Shown: piece after piece, positions 10,927-23,267 of the stretch
How the letters are laid out: each line of letters begins with the position of its first letter
Position numbering within the stretch: position 1 is the first letter of the stretch
Origin: Fagopyrum homotropicum
Taxonomy: Eukaryota; Streptophyta; Magnoliopsida; Caryophyllales; Polygonaceae
Length of the DNA stretch: 64,000 nucleotides
Direction of reading: 5' to 3'
NCBI GenBank assembly: GCA_033239125.1
Contig: BSWB01000004.1
Coordinates: 141,554,926-141,618,925, forward strand
Notes under the pieces: model-generated
Told to the model about the DNA's origin: nothing
Seen by the model: the letters and a program-made list of their open reading frames with translations, nothing else
Database searches by the model: none
Made by a program: the position numbers and the translations under genes

Positions 10927-11439
10927 TGTACTCACACAAACCGTGGACTCGGTTTGAGCGAGTTGAAACTCTCAGATTATGTGAATAAGGGAAGAAGATG
11001 AGAAAGTGTATAGAAGGAAGAACAACTCTTTCTGCTTGTGTGTTCAGAAGAGAATTGGTGAGTTTTCATTATATTTATAATATTGAACTAAAGGCACGAG
11101 ATACTTGTCCTCTCTCTACACTCTCCTTCTTTCTCTGTAAAGTTAGCTTCCTATAAAGCCTCTAACAAGTTAGGTGGAAGACCTATAAAATAGGAAGTGT
11201 GACTTGTTCAGAAAAGAAGTTGAAGCAAGCACTCAATTCTACTTTGTAGCTTTTTCTTTTTAACTAGGAATAAAATAAGCTAATAAAGTACAAATATATA
11301 ATGGTATTTTATTTGTAAATTATATGTCCAACAATACACTCGCCTAGAATATGAAGATTGTGTGTGATCTGTTCATATCTCAGTAGCATAGAATATACAA
11401 TGAAGATCTTTGAGGATTATAATTTATGTATTGCTAACA
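10927..11439 (-). repeat. LTR of a minus-strand Ty1/copia remnant
   Basis: On the minus strand the block begins TGTTAGCAATACATAAAT right after a purine tract (CTTGCGGGGAA) that follows the copia RNase H, and ends ...GAGTACA, giving TG...CA ends and about 513 bp. The partner 5' LTR is not in the window, so the outer end is inferred from the TG dinucleotide at 10927. Confidence 0.65.
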
Positions 11440-11876
11440 TTCCCCGCAAGTTGAACGACCTTTGAGAAAGCTTCAACTTGGAGATAAGTTCTTGAAAACG
11501 TGGACAAAGAAGAGGTTTGGTGAGGATATCAACAAGCTGATCTTTGGTCGACATATGAACAACCTTGAGTTGATGACATTGTACTTGTTCTCGAACAAAC
11601 TTATATGCCAATACAATATGCTTCATTTAAGAATAAAAAATTGGATTCTCACTTAGGGTTATAACCCCCAGGTTGTCACAATATATGGTTGGTGTGACAT
11701 GAAGGAGAATCCCTATTTTAACAAGCAGTTGACAGGCCCATAAAATTTCAGATGATGTGTCTGTTATGAATTTGTACTCAATCTCAGTCGAGGAGTGAAC
11801 CACATATTTTTGCGTACATGAACTCCATGAAATAGGTGTGCGACCAAGGTGAAGATTGTAAACAGGTTGTGTGTAG
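11417..11876 (-). pseudogene. Ty1/copia RNase H C-terminal fragment
   Basis: Read on the minus strand, the sequence gives LGRTPISWSS, then a degraded AEAEY-type motif (HSSTEIEYKF) and ENPIFYS, then an in-frame TAA, then KHIVLAYKFVREQVQ and DQLVDILTKPL, which is the standard end of copia RNase H. It breaks off upstream near 11870, where CACTA-type subterminal repeats begin. Only the last 140 or so codons of pol remain. Confidence 0.85.
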
Positions 11877-12315
11877 CACGAACAAGAATTCATCAAAATT
11901 TTAACCGTGATAACGCCCCCCCTCTTCTCCGATCCTCTTATCACGATGCGTACTAAACCGTGATAACCCTTAATCGTTATCTTTTCAACCAGTTTATCAC
12001 AGTTTTCAACCGGGATAATTGACCTTTTGTTTTTATCACGGTTTAGTATGAACCGTGATAAAAGGTAACCACATGTTATTTATTCAACTCTTTTATCACG
12101 GTTATGATAGTGATAAAAGAGGCATCAGTTAAAGAACAATAAAAAAGGAACCGGTTCAAGTCCTTTTACTCCGGTTGTGGAACCGTGATAAATAATACCT
12201 TTTTATCACGGTTTCTTAGCAAACAACCTATTATCCCAGAACCTACTATCACGGTTCATAGCCGGGATAAAAGGTCCAGTAAAACCTTGATAAAAATGCA
12301 TTTTTTATTATAGTG
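11877..12315. mobile_element. CACTA element or terminus rich in AACCGTGATAA repeats
   Basis: About fourteen direct or inverted variants of TTTATCACGGTT/AACCGTGATAA are packed into 430 bp. Such density is typical of CACTA subterminal regions. The right end reads inversely as CACTATAATAAAAAATGC and stops at 12315. The left limit is guessed at CACGAACAAGAATTCATC (11877) because the copia RNase H ends just before it. The flanking triplets (TAG left, ACA right) do not match, so this may be one end of a once larger element or a rearranged copy. Confidence 0.6.
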
Positions 12316-12850
12316 ACACAACAACATCAAACATTCAAACATATAAGCATGGCTAAACAACTTTCTTAGATCTATGGGAAAACATCAATCTCCTTGTCCT
12401 CCACATTAGTTGCAACAACATTAATCTCTACAGTAAGACCATTAGCATCTTCTTTATGAGGCTAGGCTTGTTCATCCTCTACCAATGGCTCCTCTACATA
12501 GTCATTCTCACAAGCATCATGAGGAATTTCATAGATCCTCACTAGCCAATAAGGCCTGAACAATCCACTTAGCCAATTTGTTAGCATTGTTCTTCAATTG
12601 GTAGCTAAAACTGCCCCTTTTAACTATACAACTTATGTCTCAAATCAACACCTAAATATTTAAAATCAAACTCATTCAAAGCATTCAAGGTAAGGAAATG
12701 TCTTTGGTTGTTGAGTTCAAGCACACTTTGAAGTTCCCAACCCCATTGAACCACAATATCCCAACCTTGGACAAATCTAGGGGCACACATAACAGTAGAG
12801 AGTATAACATCAGTGGCCAACACTGTGGCCTTATCCTTGTTTGCAAGCCG
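12316..12850 (-). other. Unclassified host segment left of the short-LTR copia, coding-like on minus strand
   Basis: An open minus-strand stretch of about 75 codons (12620-12850) includes QGWDIVVQWGWELQSVLEL and NALNEFDFKYLGVDLRHKLYS. I do not recognise the family. The frame runs into the copia LTR at 12851, so its apparent start is an artefact. Downstream sequence 12316-12619 has no convincing frame. The segment continues on the other side of the copia at 17359. Confidence 0.35.
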
Positions 12851-12984
12851 TAATCGGCCCAAAGAGCCCAATACTAAGCAACCCACTATTGGGACAAATG
12901 TAACTTAGATATTGCTCTCTATATTTGTAATTTGTTACAAATATTGAATAATAAGAATCATTTCATCATTGTACGATGTACATT
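12851..12984 (+). repeat. 5' LTR of the short-LTR copia
   Basis: The block TAATCGGCCCAAAGAGCCC ... GTACGATGTACATT aligns base for base, apart from scattered differences, with 17219-17352. The exact end is uncertain by about 2 bp, because the CA dinucleotide lies at 12981-12982. Confidence 0.8.
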
Positions 12985-13038
12985 ATGATATCAGAGGGAT
13001 AGGACAAACGTCCAACAACCTGATCCTTCACCACCACC

Positions 13039-16000
13039 ATGCCTACCATCTCCTCTCAAACGGAAGATAATGAAGTTTCTACATCTCCTCAAATTATTCC
13101 ACCAACTACCACCCAATTCTTCTCTCTTTCACCAGTCACTAACCTCCTTACTATTAAGCTTAATCAATGCAACTTTCCTCTATGGAAAACCCAATTTTAT
13201 TCTCTTCTTCGTGCACATATGTTATGTTATGTTGATGGTTCGTGTCCATTTCCATCTCCTTCCATCAATGGCACTCCTAATACAGACTATCAGTCCTGGA
13301 CCTCCAAAGACCAACTTATAATGGCTATCCTCATGGTCAGTCTCACAAAAGAAGTTCTTGTTCAAGTCCTTGAATGTTCATCCTCATTCCAGATATGATG
13401 TCTTCTTCAGGAATCATTTGATGATGGCTCTAGTGCACAGGTTGTTCATGCTCGACTTCAGCTGACCTCTATGAAGAAAGGTGATCTCTCTGTTCATGCT
13501 TACTACCACCGAGCCAAGAATCTGGTCTCTAGCCTCGCATCCGTTGGCCACTCTATTTCCATTCTGAGTTAATCACCTATATTCTTGTTGGTTTAGGTAC
13601 ATAATATGACTCTATTGTTACTTCTCTATCTACCCAACCTCCTTTATACTCTCCTAACCAGATTTTATCCTACCTTCTTATTCATGAGGCTCGTCTTACA
13701 CATCAGTCCACATCTATTCTTCCCACACCTCCTATGTCGGCAAACAATACCACCACAGAGGCTAACTTCACTTGCACTACCAACTCCAACAAAAGAAGAG
13801 GTCGATCATCTAATACCTCTAACACCAGCCAGAGCAGGGGAACTTCTCAAGGACGAGGATCTTCAACAAACACATCTCGCTCCTACCAACAGAACTCCCC
13901 TCAAGGTCAAGGAACTCAGTACAAATTCACTGGATAACCTGACTCACGCCCCACCTATCAATTATGCTTCAAACCGAGTCACAATGCTCTAGTCTGTTGG
14001 CACCGTTTTGACCAAGCTTATCAGGCTACACCACCTCCATCGATGCAAGTTCATAATACCACCTCAACACAATGGTACCCGGACACTAGAGCTACGAATC
14101 ACTATACCCCAGACCTTGCCAATCTTCGCATCAACTCCCTCCCCTATGATGGTACAGATTTTGTCCTCCTTGGTGATGGATCGACTATCCCTATAGTCAA
14201 TCATGGTTCTTCTTCCTTTTCTATCTCGAATCGAACTTTTCTTCTTCCTCATATTCTTCACACACCTTGAATATCTAAAAATCTTTTGTTTGTGAATCAA
14301 TTTTATTGTGATAATGACGTTTTCTTTGAATTTCATGCCCACTATTTTGTTTTGAAGGTCTCCAAAACAAAACGGCTCTTCTTTGGGGACTCGTTGATGG
14401 TGGCTTGTACAAGTTTTCGACGACCAGAATTGCTCTCCTCACCACCACATCACCACCGTCTTTCACACCAACAAGTCTCTGGCACAGTCGTTTAGGACAC
14501 CCCTCAAAACGCATCACCTTATAACTTCTTGGCCACAACCAGATCAACCCTAAGGCCCAATCTTCTTATGGCCCAGATAGTGCATTCCCTTGCACTTGGT
14601 GCTCCTTGGTCAAGGTCCATGCACTTCCTCATCCGGCCTCTTTCACAAAGTCAACAAAACCCTTGCAACTTCTTTTTGTAGATGTATGGGGCCCAACCCA
14701 CTTAACTTCCTTATTAGATAATCAATATTACATCTCTATTGTTGATGAATGGCCTAAATTCATATGGTTAATTTTGATGGCTACAAAATCTCAAGTCACT
14801 CCGCTCCTAACAACGTTCATTAATCTCGTTACAAATCAACTTTCCTCAAACATCAAAACCATTAAAATGGACGTAGGCACCGAATTTAAACCCATTGTTC
14901 CACTCTTCAACACCTTGGTATCCATCATCAACTCACTTGCTCGTACTCACATCAACAAAATGGAAGTGTTGAAACATGTCATCGTCGCATTGTCGACATG
15001 GGTCTTACCTTTCTCAAACACTCATCTCTCCCACTTACGTATTGGGATTTTGATTTTCAAACCTCCACCTATCTCATCAACCAAACCCCTACATCACTCC
15101 TTCAAAACAAAAGCCCCTTTGAACTTCTTTTTCAAACCCTTCCGGCTTATGATTTTCTCAAAGTTTTTGGTTTCCTCGCTTTTCTAAATTTACGACCGTA
15201 CAACAAAAATTAACTCAATTTTCGGTCTACTCCAACCATCTTTCTTGGTTATGCTACTAACCATAAAGGATATATTTGTTATGGTTCGGTCAATCTTAAA
15301 TTCTACATTTCTAGAGATGTGCTATTTCATGAAACACACTTTCCGTTTTCTAACTCCACCCATAATCCTCTATCCGCAATCCCAAGTGACTATACACCTC
15401 TTCCTATTTTCCCTTCAAATGAGCCCACTGTTTCCATCACGTCTAGCCCAATCCATTCCCCACATCATTCAGCCTCATTATCCATATAAACTAATCCCCT
15501 TTCTCCTGGGTCGTCCCAATCCCCCACTACTTCTATACCATCACCCTCATTACCCAATCCACCTACTATCCATCCTATGCAAAATCGTCAACGAAGCAAC
15601 ATCTCCAAGCCCTTGGTCCGTCATCATACCCTAGCCTCCCACTCAACCTTCTTGTTCTCTCTCAATCATAATACCATATGAACCGTCCTCCTACACTGAG
15701 GCTTCTAGGTTTCCAAAATGGAGAAAAGAAATGAATAATGAATTCAATGCCTTGATTCAAACCAATACTTGGACACTTGTGAACCCTCCTCCATCATCTA
15801 ACATCCTTGGTGTTAAATGGGTGTTCAAGACAAAGTGACATGTTGATGGTACCATTGAACGTTGCAAAACTCAACTAGTCGCAAAAGGCTATCACCAACT
15901 TGAAGGCATTGATTACTCTGAGACTATCAACCCAGTAGCTAAACCAACCACCATCAGACTACTCCTCTCCATTGCGTTTACCTAGTGTTGGTCAGTCAGA

Positions 16001-17200
16001 CAACTTGATATAAAAAACACTTTTCTACACGGGGACCTGAATGAGGATGTTTTTGTTCAACAACCAACAGTTTTCACTCACTCTCAATTTCCTACTCATG
16101 TCTGTAAATTGCACAAATCACTATATTGCCTCAAACAGGCTCCTAAAGCCTGGTTTGGGAAGCTGAGTGACACTCTTCTGTCACTTGGATTCAAATCTTC
16201 TCTTGCAAATACCTCTTTGTTCTCCTATCGCCAAGGTGACCAATCTGTCTTTATCCTAGTGTATGTGGATGACGTGCTAGTTGTTGATTCATCTAATGTC
16301 CTCGTAGAGAAATTCACCAAATCTCTAGCTGCCTCATTCCATGTCAAAGACTTGGGACTATTGCATTACTTCTTGGGAATTCAAGTTACTCGAGATACTA
16401 GTGGTTTTCAACTCTCTTAATCTCATTACATTAAAGACTTGGTTCTCAAAACTCAAATGCAAAATGCCAAAGCAGTGACTACGCCAATGGCTACCTCTAT
16501 GTCTTCTTCCCTTGCAACTATAGACTCCTTTCCCGGCACCACCCTCTATAGAAGCGTAGTCAATAGTTTACAATACCTGGCCTTTACACGCCCATATGTT
16601 GCTTTTGCAATCAATAGAGCATGCCAAGCAATGCATTCACCAACCCAAGATGACTAGCAAGTAGTAAAACACATATCATGGTGTCTAAACTGCACCTCAC
16701 ATTTCCAATTCTAGATCTCCTCAATATCAAGCATGTTGCTCTCAACCTTCTCAGATCTGGATTGGGTTGGGGATCATCGTGATCATCGTTCCGCTGGAGC
16801 TTACTATGTCTATCTTGGATCGAATATGATATCTTGGCAATCTAAGAAACAAGAGACTGTGGCGAGGTCTTGTACAAAGGCAGAATACAAAGATTTGGCA
16901 CATGCCACTTGTGAAACTTTGTGGATTTAAACGCTCTTGCGCGAATTGGGCATATTTTTTCAAGAATCTCCTCTTCTATGGTGTGACAATCTTGGTGCCG
17001 CATATCTGGCCATGAATCATGTTCTTCACCATCGCATTAAACATATCTCCATCGACTACCATTTCGTCCGAGAGAGAGTTTAGAAAAAAAACCCCTTCGT
17101 GTGGCCTTTCTGTCAACCAAGGACCAGATTGTGGATATCCTAACCAAGACCTTGTCAACAACCCGCTTCATTTAACTCCGATCCAAACTTCAGCTCCATC
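13039..17200 (+). pseudogene. Ty1/copia gag-pol relic, multiple stops and frameshifts
   Basis: Gag starts MPTISSQTEDNEVSTSPQ at 13039, and its nucleic-acid-binding tail is replaced by a Ser/Thr/Gly-rich stretch (about 13734-13937). The GAG-pre-integrase motif LWHSRLGHPSKR lies near 14475. Integrase remnants include DVWGPTHLTS at about 14682. RT spans about 15700-16410 with KWVFKTK, DIKNTFLHGDLNEDVF and the catalytic YVDDVLVV. RNase H (16439-17190) has YRSVVNSLQYL and a degraded SAEAEY motif. At least eight frame breaks are seen, so no complete domain could be made. Confidence 0.85.
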
Positions 17201-17218
17201 AGCTTGAATCGAGGGGGA

Positions 17219-17352
17219 TAATAGGCCCAAAGAGCCCAATAGTAAGCATCCCACTATTGGGACAAATGTAACCTAGTTATTACTCTATATATTTTTAATC
17301 TGTTATAGATATTGAATAATAAGAACCATTTCATCTTTGTACGATGTCCACT
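17219..17352 (+). repeat. 3' LTR of the short-LTR copia
   Basis: This copy begins TAATAGGCCCAAAGAGCCC immediately after the polypurine tract and ends GTACGATGTCCACT before AAGCCG. It differs from the 5' copy at roughly a dozen positions. Confidence 0.8.
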
Positions 17353-17358
17353 AAGCCG

Positions 17359-17867
17359 ACATAGATCAAATATCGCCACGAAAGTTGAGAACCATCTCTC
17401 TTCTCGAATTGTCTTTCCACTATAGATCGAACATCTCCATGAGCTTCTTGAGGAGGAAAATAGTGAAAAAGATGGGAGTAAACCAGACTAAGAAGTTGAA
17501 CTCCCTGACGGCGAACTCTCCGATTCTCTGGCGAGAATCGACGTTGATTCCATCGATAAGAAGATCGATCCAGCGGTAGAAGGAGACGAGGAGAGCAAAA
17601 GGTGAATCCATCTCCATGGTTACCCTGAACCTCGAGATCGAAGATGCAGAGAGGAAAGGGAATTTGGTAGACCTACAACACATACAAACCCTATTTCCAA
17701 CCTAATTCAATCACAAAAACTCGCAGGCAAACAAAATCAAGTAAATTACTAGGTGTAGTTGATCGATCTAGATGAGAGCAATGAGAGCTCTCGATCTATC
17801 GATGAAGGATGTTCGACGGGTAGCACAAGAGAGGGATGAGATTGTCGATGGAGTAAGGCATTTTTAG
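17359..17867 (-). other. Unclassified host segment right of the short-LTR copia
   Basis: This continues the sequence interrupted at 12850. On the minus strand, 17420-17683 is open and encodes a short peptide with DSPFALLVSFYRWIDLLIDG and a hydrophobic end (FLVWFTPIFFTIFLLKKL). It looks like the N-terminal membrane-associated part of some plant protein, but I cannot name it. GC content is higher than in the flanks. It may be a gene fragment carried by a transposon. Confidence 0.3.
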
Positions 17868-18590
17868 TAGGGATGACAATGAGGCGGATAATTCCCATTC
17901 TTCATGGAGATTTCCCGATATAGGGATGATATGGGGATCATAAACGAGGATGGAGGCAGGGATGTGGTAAAAATAATTCTCCGAGAGGGGATAGGATGGA
18001 GGCGGGGACATGTGTTCCCTCCCCGTCCCCCGTCCCGCCGGATTTTCCCGTGGAGATCCCGCCGGATATCCCGTGGAGATCCCCATCGGAGTTCCCGATA
18101 TTAGAATAAGTTTTTTTTTTCCGTGTTAATATATTATTTTCTATAATTGTATAATATGTATAACTAGTTATTTAGGCCTTTATATAAATGAAAAATAAAT
18201 TAAAATCCAATATAAGTTATTTATAATTGTATAACTAACAATCTTGACAAATTTTATAGAAACTATGATGGAATTATTTAGTAGCTATGATGGAATTTTT
18301 TGTCTTATAAATTCAACTGCTATTGTATATTGGAGTTTTCTATCTTTGATTATTTTTTTTATTTTTTAATTTTTTGACGAAAAATTATACCGGGACAAGG
18401 ATTCTCCGACGAGGATCGACTGTTGAGAATAGTATATGGGGACGGGGACTCCCCGATGGAGGTGGGGATCCGATGGGGACGGAGACGGGACAATTTTGAT
18501 TCCCCGAACGGGATGGGGATTATAAAACTAAACGGGGATGAGGATGGGGAGGGTAGTCCCCGCCCCGACTTTGCCCCGTTGTCATCCCTA
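17868..18590. mobile_element. Non-autonomous hAT-like element, GGGGA-rich ends
   Basis: The terminal inverted repeat TAGGGATGACAA(T/C)G is present at both ends (17868 and, inverted, 18590). The flanking octamers ATTTTTAG (17860-17867) and ATGTTTAG (18591-18598) differ at one base and fit the 8-bp hAT target duplication. Both subterminal parts are rich in GGGGAT/GGGGAC units, and the middle (18110-18380) is AT-rich. No transposase is encoded. Open frames inside are by-products of the GC-rich ends. Confidence 0.85.
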
Positions 18591-20010
18591 ATGTTTAGGT
18601 GAGTGAGGGTTCTTTATATACGTGATTCATCAATGTAATTATGAGAAAAAAAAAATAAGGGTAATAATATAATTGTGTACCAGAAACACTAGTTAGGATG
18701 AAAAACTCATAATGAGATTAGCGTTTTAAAAACATTTTCAAAAACACAAGTTACCAGTGTTTATTGGTCAGTCAAACACTAATTAAATGTATTACACTCC
18801 TAAACCTTCATAAGCACTAATATTTATGAAAAGTCAAACACACCTAACTTTTAAAAGATTTAATTGTCTAGAGTCTCCTCTTCTAAATTTAAATTTAAGA
18901 ACTTACAAAGTTGTTGTACTTTAACAATGTTCTATAGAGCTATGACTTTCACCCACAAATTAAAATAATATTGAAAGAATTGGGTTAAATAGGCTCTTTT
19001 TTATAAGTATTATTATATTGATCATTCTAATTTTACCCTATATATAAACCCCTAGATGAATAGAATTGAGTTAAATAGGAGTATATTTACGAAATGAGTT
19101 TACGTTATGGGTACTCATAATAGAGTTACTCGTTTGGAAGCGTTAGGAATAATTTCGGCAACTGAATGATTCCGAATCAATCAATGATTACGTTTGAATA
19201 GAGGTCTTTTAACACGTGAAAGTAATCTCATCATTTCCATTTTCTTTCCTTACCCTTATCCGATTCCATTCTATTTCCATTTCATCGCTTCAACCAAACG
19301 GGCACAGAGTGATAAAAGGCCGGATCTGGTTTCCCTAAAATTACTCTAGGTGAAGTTCGCTAATAAATAATTACAAGTTTGACCTGTTAAAACAATGAGT
19401 AAAATCTAAATAACACATTGGTATTAAACAATCAATAAATACTTATACGGCACGTAGAATAAGGAAGAGCATAGACAATAATCTTAATTGCTAGGAAACA
19501 ACCTAACCGGATCAAAACCATAATTTCCAAATAAGAAAGTGAACAATAACTTTATTTATACATTAATGAAGTCAACACCAAACCAAAGACAAGCATAAAT
19601 TTGGTGAAAAATTGAAATAGAACACGATTTACTAAGAAGTAGATCGAATCTATATGGATTAATTGCCTCCTAAGTCTTAAACGTTGCTTAATAATCAGTC
19701 ATTTGCAAAAAAAAAAACTATCTTTTATAAATTTATTAACGCATAAAATCACCCATAATATTTATTTATTTATAACATATTATCCTTTATAATTTTGTTG
19801 ACATAAAATTACACTTAATTTTTTAAAGGCACCAAATAATTTTAAAATTGAGTTATAGACAAGATAAATTTCTATTTTTAATATTAATATTATAATTAGT
19901 TTTAATAATTTGATTAAATATTATAATTTATTATAGAAAAATAATCAAAAAATAATATAAATTATTTTTTTTTAAATAATTTTTTGTCATTATTTCTACG
20001 GTATTACTAT
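18591..20010. other. AT-rich intergenic DNA with a possible MITE relic
   Basis: No coding evidence is visible. A weak inverted pair CGTTTGGAAGCG (about 19131) and CGCTTCAACCAAACG (about 19286-19300) may mark an old 170-bp MITE, without a clear target duplication. The last 300 bases before 20010 are almost pure A/T and may include the 3' tail region of the adjacent non-LTR element on the minus strand. Confidence 0.4.
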
Positions 20011-20013
20011 TTA

Positions 20014-23000
20014 CATAGAAGTAGAAGGTAAGCGAGCAACAAGTTGCGCCGCTACTCCTTTTTGGATGGCAAAACCTAACATTTTAAAAACAACATCTAC
20101 AAATCTAGAGGACATAATATTACTATGCATAACTCTTTGCACCCTCTTGAGAATATCAACAACATCGGTTGCAAAAAATCCAAACGTGTCAAAAGCAAAT
20201 GGAAGAAAAACGTGTTGGTTTTCAACACATGCCCTTCCATGCTTGACCACCTTAGCTGATGCCGCTCTACAAGGTGCCTGACCCAAAACAAAAGGTCCGT
20301 TCCCTAATTCCATAAGCGGTGAGACCCCCGTCAAATCAATACATGCATGCTTCCCTCCACTCCAACCAAACACCAAAACATCCGCCGGCCGCAATGTCAA
20401 CCTTCCATCCCGCGGATCAGTCAAGAAGTTCACAGGTGCTTCTTTCTTTACAGAAATTTCGGCCCGTCTAAAGGTATCACAAAGACATCACGAACCAGAT
20501 CATTCCTATACTTGAAGCCAGGAAGTTCCTTACAATGTACAACATGCTCCCCAAAAGCATTCAACACCCTCCGACAATTAGGAATGGGGCAAACCTCACC
20601 AGCTGAGAAAAGCGGAATCATAAGTCGGTACTTGAGAATGGAGCGGTACTCCACAGGGGACATGCATTGATCAAGTCCATCGATGGGAATGACAAGAAGA
20701 AAATCTTGGCTATGCGGCGCTTGCAGACATCCGAAAACTGCTTGTTGCCTATTAGTCATATCAAACCTCTCAACCATCTCCTGAACAATTTTACCAAAAA
20801 GAGCATCCGCCAAAATATGTTGGGGCTTAGGGGGGACGGTGTCCTTACTAGTAAAGTTGGAAAGGTCGAACTCCGGGATAGCCACATGCAGGTCATCTAA
20901 AGCTTTGTAAAAAACTGAACCCATACCGGATAGCCCACTGTCACGCAAGATATGGTCTTGGAGCACCCAAGACTGAGCTCTGGAGGCAACAAAAGCGTAA
21001 GAAGACGCCTCCATAGCAGAGTACAAACCGAGCCCTCCACGACAAATAGGCAAGGAAGCCAACCGCCATTGAAGATCCCCGAAAAAAGGACCCCCACAAA
21101 CAACCATATCCTCAATCGACTCACGAAGTCCCGCGTCAAAACAAGATGCCGCATCCTTCACATGCTCTGGCTGACAAGTCCTCAGGCCAAAAAACATCTT
21201 CGCTACATCCAAACACGAACGAAGTAAGAGAAGCTCACTCTGCGGGTTCCTAAGCTGAGGGAGAAGACGCATCAACTCCAATGCCTTATCAGCTCTCTTC
21301 ATAACCAATTCTTTAATAAAACCACTATCTCTACTCACAGCCCCTCCCAACAACTTCAACCCCAAAGATGGTCTCGCAACCCCAAAGATGGTCTCGAAAT
21401 TCTTTAATAACCCGTCTCGAAGCTTCGAACCATCACATGAAGGCCAAAATAACTCAGTTTTTTTAACATTCAACTCAAGTCCAAAATTCGGACCAACCTC
21501 CAATATAATATTAAGTGCCTTAGCCATATCCTCCGATCGGCCAATGATTGTCCCATCATCTAAATACCAAGCATGAAGAAGAGGCTTACAGTTGTCACGG
21601 ATAGTGTGCACAAGTGGATGCAAGACAAGCGCAAAAAGAAGTGGCCCTAAGGGGTCACCTTGCTGAACTCCTGTGGATGACCAGATAAATCTATCTCCCA
21701 GATACAATCGAGCAGGTTGACCATACAAAAACTCAACCCATTAAGAAATAGATGGACATCTTCTCCTCACCTCACGAAGCAATACTGTACTATCAACAAG
21801 ATTAAAAGCATTCGAGAAATCCACGGCAAGCATAGCAAGCGAACCATCATCATGCCGCTCGCTCAAAACCCTGTTGACACTATGCAAAATAGCTTCTGCG
21901 CCACCAGACACGCCTACTCCAAACTGAAAATCCGCTAGATAGGTTGTCATATCTTTACTCACCCCTTTCATGGCAACCTTAGAAACCAACCGCCTCCAAA
22001 TAGTGTCAACTGCAATGGGCCGAATCCCATTGTCAGGCTTCAATAATGGCGTAAGAGGAGAAGAAGCCACAAACTCCGCCAAACTCCCCGGACATCTGCC
22101 TCCCAACCACATATTAACAACAGATGAGATCACTCGTAGAAGATCAACAGCAATAGCGGAACCATCCCCACACATAGCATCTAACACGTGTTGTGCTCTC
22201 AGACCATCCCTGCCGCAAGAAGTACCTTTGGGAAAGGACTTAATACACCTAAGAATCAAATCAACATCAGCAACAAAGGGAGATTCCAAAACCTCACATA
22301 CCCGAGAAGGTGGAGACTTGAAGGGGTTCTTAGCCTCCAAAACCTTCACAGTCTCATCATCAAACGAAACCACACCAGAAGAGGACAAGACCTTAACAGC
22401 CGCCGTAAAATGTCCATCAGAGACCTTGCGAAGACGCTGCTTGATATTAGGTCTCACTCTCTGTCTATCACCATCCGTTGAGGCGACCCTAGTAGTTGCC
22501 GAAAACCCATGCTGAGAATGGTCTAACAAACCCTGCAGTAGCTTGTCGATACCGCCGTCCTCACCCCACAAAGCCAGAGACTGCATGATCCGCTGCTGTT
22601 GAATAGACTTTCTACTCCCTGATCTACTATCTCTCCTATTCGAAGGCCTGAACACTTGCAAAGTGCACCGAGGAAGAAGAAGCAACGCAACCCAAGCATC
22701 CACAAAACATGGCTCAATGACCACTCTCTGAAGAGCACCCTTTAGAGCTTGAGAGAAAGCAAGACGACAGTTATGCGGGATACTCTTCACAGTAGTGATA
22801 GGAATGCAAAAAACTCTATCGAGCAAACCCGCATAAAAAACCAACCCTTCCTCAATAACCGCAACAGACAACTCTCTCACGACCGGCTTTGAGATACCCA
22901 AAATGTAGCTTCTTACCATTCCGTCCTCATAAGCAACACGAACGGAACCATCAGAGTGATAACATGCACGACTCAAAGCATGCATACTCATACAATGCCC

Positions 23001-23267
23001 GCATAACCACAACCCAAGATATGTCAAGGACTCCTCAAAAGCCACAAATACATCAAGGTTATTCTCAATAGTGTCGCAAATCACATTTTTGTTATCTTCG
23101 GAACAAAAATGTTGCCTTTTAAGATGAGAAACCAAACAAGAGAAACCTTTGCTTCCCTCTACTCCATCCCGACAACCTTGAAATGCTCTAAGAGGACAAT
23201 GAAGGAAACCTCTACCATCCGTTGTCATATCAGAACCGGCAATTCCTAGAGACATTTCATCAAACAC
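20014..23267 (-). pseudogene. Non-LTR retrotransposon protein with R2-like layout: zinc fingers, RT, CCHC and restriction-like endonuclease
   Basis: Read on the minus strand, the N-terminus has a C-X7-C-X15-H-X4-H finger (residues about 24-53) and a second Cys/His cluster (CGHCMSMHALSRACYH). RT motifs follow in order: GRDGLRAQHV, GIRPIAVDTIWRRL, FGVGVSGG, AVDFSNAFN (catalytic D near 21820), GVQQGDPLGPLLF, YLDDG (near 21560) and KKTELFW. After a long thumb comes C-X4-C-X9-H-X3-C (CPIPNCRRVLNAFGEHVVHC, near 20570), KYRNDLVRDVF, then RPADVLVFGW...CIDLT (near 20340), which fits the (R/K)PD-X14-D core of the endonuclease in R2, NeSL and Hero type elements. One in-frame TAA (21741-21743) and one frameshift near 20470 break about 1080 codons. 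The frame stays open upstream to about 23326, so the true start is unsettled. No poly(A) or target duplication was found. Confidence 0.8.

Larger units (their letters stand above)
12851..17352 (+). mobile_element. Degenerate Ty1/copia with very short (~134 bp) LTRs
   Basis: Two similar LTRs (12851-12984 and 17219-17352) flank a plus-strand gag-pol relic. The left LTR is followed by ATGATATCAGAGGG, close to the primer-binding site complementary to initiator tRNA-Met. The right LTR is preceded by the purine tract GAGGGGGA (17211-17218). The hexamer AAGCCG precedes the left LTR (12845-12850) and follows the right one (17353-17358), a probable target duplication, although 5 bp is usual. Such short LTRs occur in the Ale-type copia lineage. 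LTR divergence and many stops show an old insertion. Confidence 0.85.

Noticed and set aside
17796..18104. Frames of 66-96 codons in the hAT-like element
   Set aside because: They arise from the repeated GGGGAT-rich ends; no protein resemblance.
19131..19300. MITE with CGTTTGG ends
   Set aside because: Arms are short and unequal and no target duplication is visible; not strong enough for a separate element.
21970..22515. 181-codon plus-strand frame
   Set aside because: Antisense to the RT/zinc-finger reading frame of the non-LTR element, which has clear motifs in the other direction.
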